A DNA stretch of 64,000 nt, taken from NCBI GenBank assembly GCA_016875165.1, contig VGSF01000003.1, forward strand, positions 62,001-126,000, read 5' to 3'. The stretch is from Deltaproteobacteria bacterium (GTDB lineage Bacteria > Desulfobacterota > SM23-61). Shown in pieces: positions 60,086 through 64,000 of the stretch. The position numbers were made by a program, and so were the translations under genes. The notes under the pieces were generated by a model, which was not told the DNA's origin, made no database searches, and worked only from the letters and a program-made list of their open reading frames with translations. How positions within the stretch are numbered: position 1 is the stretch's first letter; every line of letters begins with the position of its first letter.

Positions 60086-61093
60086 ATGACTAAGATATTT
60101 CATCCGGAATATGCCGAAATGAAAAGAATCTTGACAAAATATGGGATTCAATGTCTTTATCACTTTACAGCTGTCGATAACCTAGCTGTAATTTCTGAGT
60201 GCGGTGGCTTACTGAGCAAACAAAAATTGGAAAAAGCAAGGCTCCTCGATAAAATCATTACTGGTGGGAATGAATTATCTCTTGGGTTGGATAAAACCCA
60301 TGGCAATTGGGATAAGGTTCATTTATATTTTTGTCCCAATACCCCCATGGCATATAGAATTCAGCAATATCCAGAGGGCAGAAATCCTCAAGGGGCGCAT
60401 ATTTGTTATCTCCTGATAGATCCCATCGTTGCAACTTGGGAGGGAGTCTTTTTTACCGACACCAATGCCACCCAAACAATAGATGGACATCAGAGAAAAC
60501 AGGGCTTAGAAGGTTTGAGGTTGATTGATTTTGATACAATAAGAGCCCACTTAGCCAAGAGATGGGTAGAGCCGAAACAGAAATGGCACCGGAATGTTCA
60601 AGCTGAATGTCTGGTCCCTGATGGGATACCCATTGAACACATAAAGGAAATTACATTCATAAGCCAGGCAAGTCAAAAGGAGGGGATAAGACTTTGGAGA
60701 AAACGCGGACATCCAACCTTCAATATTGATAAGAACCTTTTTAGTTCAGGCTTTCCTTTAGTTGATGATTTCAAATTAACCCCAGAAGAAATTACAAAAG
60801 AAAAGGTTAATGCGACCACTTTCCAAGATAAAACAATCTTCTCGAAAAAAAGCGATAATAAAATCACCATCCTATTAAAAATTTATGTTACGGCATGCGC
60901 GAGAGCCAAATTTATTTGGCGAAATAATATTGGCAATCCGATATTGCAGGAAAACACAGAATTTGAACGAGAAAGCAGATATTGGCATTGGTCTAGCCTA
61001 GATATCGAAAAGTTGGATATAGGGTCTTTTTCCGTTCAGTATTATCTTAATGATACTCGCTGGGTTGAAACATCCTTTCAAATAAAGGAATAA
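60086..61093 (+). CDS. DarT-like DNA ADP-ribosyltransferase with extra C-terminal domain
   Basis: 335 aa. Residues 1-200 fit DarT (DUF4433): LYHFTAVDNLAVISECGGLLS (His26), VHLYFCPNTPMAYRI and KWHRNVQAECLVPDGIPIEHIKEI, where E174 in QAE is the expected catalytic Glu. DarT attaches ADP-ribose from NAD+ to thymidine in DNA and is toxic or antiviral. The remaining about 100 residues (from about 240; NKITILLKIYVTACARAKFIW, HWSSLDIEKLDIGSFSVQYY) form a beta-rich domain I do not recognise. Local base composition is clearly AT-richer than the R-M genes. Ribosome-binding site weak. A 7-codon ORF ending in A8 overlaps the start. The glycohydrolase gene follows 4 bases later. Confidence 0.72.
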   Translation: MTKIFHPEYAEMKRILTKYGIQCLYHFTAVDNLAVISECGGLLSKQKLEKARLLDKIITGGNELSLGLDKTHGNWDKVHLYFCPNTPMAYRIQQYPEGRNPQGAHICYLLIDPIVATWEGVFFTDTNATQTIDGHQRKQGLEGLRLIDFDTIRAHLAKRWVEPKQKWHRNVQAECLVPDGIPIEHIKEITFISQASQKEGIRLWRKRGHPTFNIDKNLFSSGFPLVDDFKLTPEEITKEKVNATTFQDKTIFSKKSDNKITILLKIYVTACARAKFIWRNNIGNPILQENTEFERESRYWHWSSLDIEKLDIGSFSVQYYLNDTRWVETSFQIKE

Positions 61094-61097
61094 TATT

Positions 61098-62921
61098 ATG
61101 GAAACGCATAAACCCCTATTTGGAACGGAAATTTTAGAGAAATTTAAAGGCGCCCTTATTTTTAGTGCGGCGGGAGACGCTTTGGGCTGGCCGACCGAAT
61201 TTGGTAGATATCCAAGAGAGGTCGAAAAGCGGTTCGGAAAAAAGCATCTTGAAGGTTATATACCCTGGCAAAAAATGGTAGGGGGTAGATTTTGGGGATA
61301 TAAGGAGGTTATTAAAGAAGGTGAATATTCGGATGACACGCAGCTAACCCTTGCCGTTTATAGATGTATGGATGAAAATGGGGATTTTAATCCGGATAAA
61401 TTTGCATATTTTGAGTTACCACTTTGGCTCCATTATGAGCGTGGAGGTGGTAGGACAATTAAAATAGCCGCCAGAAAGTTGAACCAGACCGGAAAGGAAT
61501 GGATAAATAATTTCTATATGACAAAAGATTTATCGTATAGAAATGCTGGTGCTAATGGCGCCGCGATGAGAACGCTTCCCCTTGCTCTTGTTAATATCAA
61601 CAACGAAAAGAGGCTTTATCGCGATGTATTTATAAATTCTATTATCACACACGGACACCCTCGGGGGATTCTGGGAAGCATAATTTATGCATCAGCGGCC
61701 AATTTCTTAATAAAGGAAAAGAGCTTTTCAAGAAAAATATTCCTTTCCTTTTTGCATGACGTAGTAAGGAGCTTCTCCGAATCTTTTAAAGGGGATGATT
61801 TTATTCAAAAATGGGTTCAGGAATGGGATAGAAAACCTTTAAATGGCATACGTTTCAAAGAAGTCTTCGAGAAGACACGGAATGAATCTATCCATTATCT
61901 AGGGGCAATAGAAGAAAAAATCATCTTTGATGATAGCGCCTTTTACAATCTAACCAAAGCATTCAATGAAGGCCATAAGGGGTCCGGCATTACTACAATT
62001 CTAGTGGCCATATTTCTTTTCCTAAAATATTTTGATGATCCTAAAAAAGGAATTATCAAAGCGGTGAATATGCTAGGAAGTGACACAGACACGATAGCAG
62101 CATTTCTTGGTGGGCTTTTCGGATCATATTATGGCCTTCGGATAATCCCTTCAAGTTTTCTCGAAAAACTCCAAGACAAAGACTATATTTTGAAAATTGC
62201 AACTCATATTTTTGAAATAAGCACGGGTGAAGAAAGACTAACGTATGCGTCAATTAAAGCTTTTGATCGATACGATGCTTATTTAAGAATAATGGCTTGG
62301 GAGATTGGTCTGCACGAAATGTTCTGGGATGCATTAAAGGAAGATGATGCAATTATTCATCCTGCCCTGGGACGAGGAATAATTAGGGGGAAAAGGGTGG
62401 AGTCATTATTGCGTGGAGATTACCAGATTAAACTCATAGAGATAAGATTTGATTGTGGTCAAACATGCGTATTCCATTCTAGAATTTCTGCTGATGGAGA
62501 ATTATCTGGAAGCTTGGGGAAAGATACGAAGAAGGCACTTGATTCACTTGAAAAAGAGATGGTCATTACTGCCCAATTACCTGTTTTGTTATCAAAATTT
62601 GATGAAATAACCGGGAAATATGAGATTTCTTTAGATCGGAGAAAGGAAATCCAAAATTTTCTAGAAGAAGAAAAATATTTGTATCCTATATTGGAAGAGG
62701 CAAAGGATAGAATTATTTCGGTCTTCGGGGAGAATGTGAAAATTTTCCTGGATCTTTACCATGATACAGAAGAAAACTGGGATGAATTGTTTATTATTAT
62801 TAAATCGTCATACAGTGCGGAGGAAGCGGTTAAACTGGAAAATAGGCTTGCGGAAGAGTGGTTCCTTGGGCGAATGAAGGAAACGAGAGGGAAATTGAAT
62901 ATAACAGAGGAGCCATTATGA
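61098..62921 (+). CDS. ADP-ribosylglycohydrolase fused to a CarD-like segment and a HEPN-partner domain
   Basis: 607 aa. Residues 1-380: ADP-ribosylglycohydrolase (ARH/DraG) with SAAGDALGWPTEF, YSDDTQL (D79, D80, T81), GANGAAMRTLPL, ITHGHPRG and MLGSDTDTIAA (D329, D331, T332): all metal ligands present, so it should remove ADP-ribose. Residues about 415-475 contain IIHPALGRGIIRG, resembling the HP-x-x-G-x-G start of CarD/UvrD-tail beta domains. Residues about 510-607 (IQNFLEEEKYLYPILEEAKDRIISVFG; LYHDTEENWDELFIIIKS; AEEWFLGRMKETRGKLNI) resemble the small protein normally encoded just upstream of HEPN genes. It sits 4 bases after the DarT gene and overlaps the HEPN gene by 4. Inferred antitoxin for both. 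Confidence 0.75.
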   Translation: METHKPLFGTEILEKFKGALIFSAAGDALGWPTEFGRYPREVEKRFGKKHLEGYIPWQKMVGGRFWGYKEVIKEGEYSDDTQLTLAVYRCMDENGDFNPDKFAYFELPLWLHYERGGGRTIKIAARKLNQTGKEWINNFYMTKDLSYRNAGANGAAMRTLPLALVNINNEKRLYRDVFINSIITHGHPRGILGSIIYASAANFLIKEKSFSRKIFLSFLHDVVRSFSESFKGDDFIQKWVQEWDRKPLNGIRFKEVFEKTRNESIHYLGAIEEKIIFDDSAFYNLTKAFNEGHKGSGITTILVAIFLFLKYFDDPKKGIIKAVNMLGSDTDTIAAFLGGLFGSYYGLRIIPSSFLEKLQDKDYILKIATHIFEISTGEERLTYASIKAFDRYDAYLRIMAWEIGLHEMFWDALKEDDAIIHPALGRGIIRGKRVESLLRGDYQIKLIEIRFDCGQTCVFHSRISADGELSGSLGKDTKKALDSLEKEMVITAQLPVLLSKFDEITGKYEISLDRRKEIQNFLEEEKYLYPILEEAKDRIISVFGENVKIFLDLYHDTEENWDELFIIIKSSYSAEEAVKLENRLAEEWFLGRMKETRGKLNITEEPL

Positions 62922-63277
62922 GCTTCAATTGGCATGATTATGTTTTGCTCGCGGAGGAACTCCTAAATTCAAAAGAAGAATCCTATTTGAGATCTTCCAT
63001 AAGTAGATCTTATTTCGGCGCATTTTGCGTGGCTAGGAATAAGAAAGGGTATCAAGATTATAGCGGAAAAAGCAGGGAAAATATCCATTGGAAAGTCATA
63101 AATGCATATAGGGATTCAAAGACTCTGCAAGAACAAAACATAGGGAGAATTCTTGACAAACTCAGAAGAGCGAGAAATGAAGCAGACTATGATGAGAAAA
63201 GAATAATTAAGAGGGAGCTTGCAGAGAGAATGGTGATATTGGCAAAGAACATCTTGATGAATATGGAACTTCCATAG
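62918..63277 (+). CDS. HEPN domain protein
   Basis: 119 aa, start ATG 62918 inside the stop of the preceding gene (ATGA), SD AGAGGAG. Helical HEPN fold: FNWHDYVLLAEELL, YLRSSISRSYFGAFCVARNKKGY, NIHWKVINAYR and ILDKLRRARNEADYDEKRI. The region of the catalytic Rx4-6H of HEPN RNases reads RNEADYD, without the His, as in a common subgroup of stand-alone HEPN proteins, so RNase activity is uncertain. Its usual small partner is here fused to the ARH protein. Part of an AT-rich three-gene operon. Confidence 0.8.
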   Translation: MSFNWHDYVLLAEELLNSKEESYLRSSISRSYFGAFCVARNKKGYQDYSGKSRENIHWKVINAYRDSKTLQEQNIGRILDKLRRARNEADYDEKRIIKRELAERMVILAKNILMNMELP

Positions 63278-63374
63278 GCATTGGGATTGCATTTTGATGG
63301 GTCTAAGGAAAATAAAAACAATCAACAAACGAAGGGCGTACTGGTGAGGAACCCAAGGAAAGAAAGGAGAACCG

Positions 63375-63605
63375 TTGATGTTAAAACGGATTCGTGTTCA
63401 GGGTTTCAAGTCACTTGCTGATATTGTAGTTGAATTCCCCGCCTTTACAGTCCTTTTCGGGCCAAACGCCTCCGGCAAATCGAACCTTTTGGATGCATTG
63501 CTCATTTTATCGCGCATCGCTACCGAGCGTACGCTGGCGGATTCCCTCTCCGGTCCAGTCAGGGGATATCCGGCTGAACTATTTCGATTCCCTCTAGGCG
63601 GGCCT
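63375..63605 (+). pseudogene. AAA-family ATPase, N-terminal fragment
   Basis: From ATG 63375 (SD AAAGGAGAACC): LKRIRVQGFKSLADIVVEFPAFTVLFGPNASGKSNLLDALLILSRI, an OLD/AAA_15-type ABC ATPase N-terminus with Walker A GPNASGKS, then DSLSGPVRGYPAELFRFPLGG. Homology stops at about 63603; the frame runs on meaninglessly to 63698. Signature, Walker B and everything else is missing. Joined to an unrelated gene end at 63601. Confidence 0.75.
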
Positions 63606-63753
63606 GGCAAACGCATTGCGGGCTTTGCTAAAGGAAGAATTGGAACGCGGCCCCGATTTCCTGCGCCTTGCCAACGCCTTGTCGGCGTTGTATCCTAAGG
63701 ACAGCGAGGAAAAGCGTCTCCTCGATGCTATGCTTTTGGCCATGCCAAGATAA
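63601..63753 (+). pseudogene. C-terminal fragment of an unrelated gene fused behind the AAA fragment
   Basis: In the +1 frame from 63601 to TAA 63753: GLANALRALLKEELERGPDF, then LRLANALSALYPKDSEEKRLLDAMLLAMPR. This well-formed helical C-terminus has no start codon. It looks like the end of an adenine-specific methylase-type or defence-associated protein; I cannot name the family with confidence. A deletion fused it to the ATPase gene. Confidence 0.5.
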
Positions 63754-63789
63754 ATAAATTAGGAGTAGGGCCATGATGAAGAGGATGTG

Positions 63790-64000
63790 ATGAGACTGTA
63801 CCTGGATACCTCCGTAATTGGTGAGATGTCGGACGAGGAAATGCCAGAGAGGATAAGAATTACCCGCGCCCTTTTAGACTCTATTGTGGAGGGCAAACAC
63901 ACCGGGATTATTTCAAACATAGTCCTCGAAGAAATAGACCGATGCCATGAAGAATTGAAGAAGAAGTTGGTTAGCGAGATTCAAGCAGTTCCGGTGCTGG
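63790..64000 (+). CDS. PIN-domain protein (VapC-like), 3' partial
   Basis: From ATG 63790 (GAAGAGGATGTG upstream): MRLYLDTSVIGEMSDEEMPERIRITRALLDSIVEGKHTGIISNIVLEEIDRC. The LDTS-V-I start and S-x-(I/V)-x-x-EI pattern, with the first and second acidic residues, are those of PIN ribonucleases of VapC type. The frame remains open at the window end. Just upstream lies only a very short frame (MMKRM), so the antitoxin is either outside or lost. Confidence 0.7.
   Translation, partial: MRLYLDTSVIGEMSDEEMPERIRITRALLDSIVEGKHTGIISNIVLEEIDRCHEELKKKLVSEIQAVPVL

Noticed and set aside
1-64000. CRISPR arrays, complete prophage, rRNA or complete tRNA genes
   Set aside because: No regularly spaced direct repeats, no phage structural genes, no rRNA sequence and only a 23-base tRNA remnant were found.

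Overview
The window looks like a piece of a bacterial chromosome, probably a metagenome-assembled or environmental genome. Base composition is near 50% GC, coding density is moderate, and miniature inverted-repeat elements and broken genes are unusually frequent. I infer an uncultured Desulfobacterota-like (former Deltaproteobacteria, Syntrophia-type) anaerobe. The reasons are an AspRS-GatC fusion, a long PurL with a PurS-like N-terminus, TAXI-type TRAP transport, an OFA-type MFS carrier, a LarA-like racemase and scattered acyl-CoA dehydrogenases. Lineage confidence is modest, because there is no rRNA and no complete tRNA gene.

Layout. 1-10 kb: an OFA-family MFS transporter (cut by the window start), a Cache/PAS sensor kinase with a stand-alone receiver protein, a frameshifted Fe-alcohol dehydrogenase, a LarA-like nickel-pincer enzyme and a secreted cyclase-family hydrolase. 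10.3-14.1 kb: a five-gene minus-strand operon (ABC ATPase, FtsX-type permease, His-rich exported protein, DUF3299 protein, HEAT-repeat protein) that looks like a metal-handling export system. An internally deleted IS1380-type element sits immediately upstream of it. 14.9-20 kb: a decayed type I restriction locus (hsdR with an amber codon and a lost 3' end, half an hsdS, no hsdM) next to a truncated HerA/DUF853 gene. 20-25.6 kb: a nucleotidyltransferase pair, a BFN-PDZ protein, a GlrK/QseG-like pair whose kinase carries an amber codon, a tRNA 3'-end remnant, and fragments of HU and acyl-CoA dehydrogenase genes.

25.9-32.4 kb is a transamidosome-like operon: AspRS fused to GatC, then a GatA homologue that has lost the amidase catalytic residues, then GatB. 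A separate, catalytically intact amidase follows. 32.5-44.2 kb is metabolic: a zinc-ribbon protein, acyl-CoA dehydrogenase, acetoacetate decarboxylase-like protein, beta-lactamase-like protein, aminotransferase, ATC-hydrolase-like protein, FAD oxidoreductase and a TAXI-TRAP transporter whose two genes are separated by a large fold-back. 44.3-50.1 kb holds purQ, purL and an MFS exporter on the minus strand.

52.6-64 kb is a defence island: RadC with an N-terminal extension, a complete type I R-M system (hsdR, XRE regulator with a remnant toxin, hsdM, hsdS), and an AT-rich three-gene operon. That operon encodes a DarT-like DNA ADP-ribosyltransferase, an ADP-ribosylglycohydrolase fused to further domains, and a HEPN protein. 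A chimeric AAA-ATPase fragment and a PIN-domain gene follow. The DarT/ARH-fusion/HEPN cassette and the AspRS-GatC / dead-GatA operon are the two strongest candidates for new biology. At least six families of inverted-repeat elements (labelled A, B, C, D, E and G below) occupy nearly every intergenic gap.
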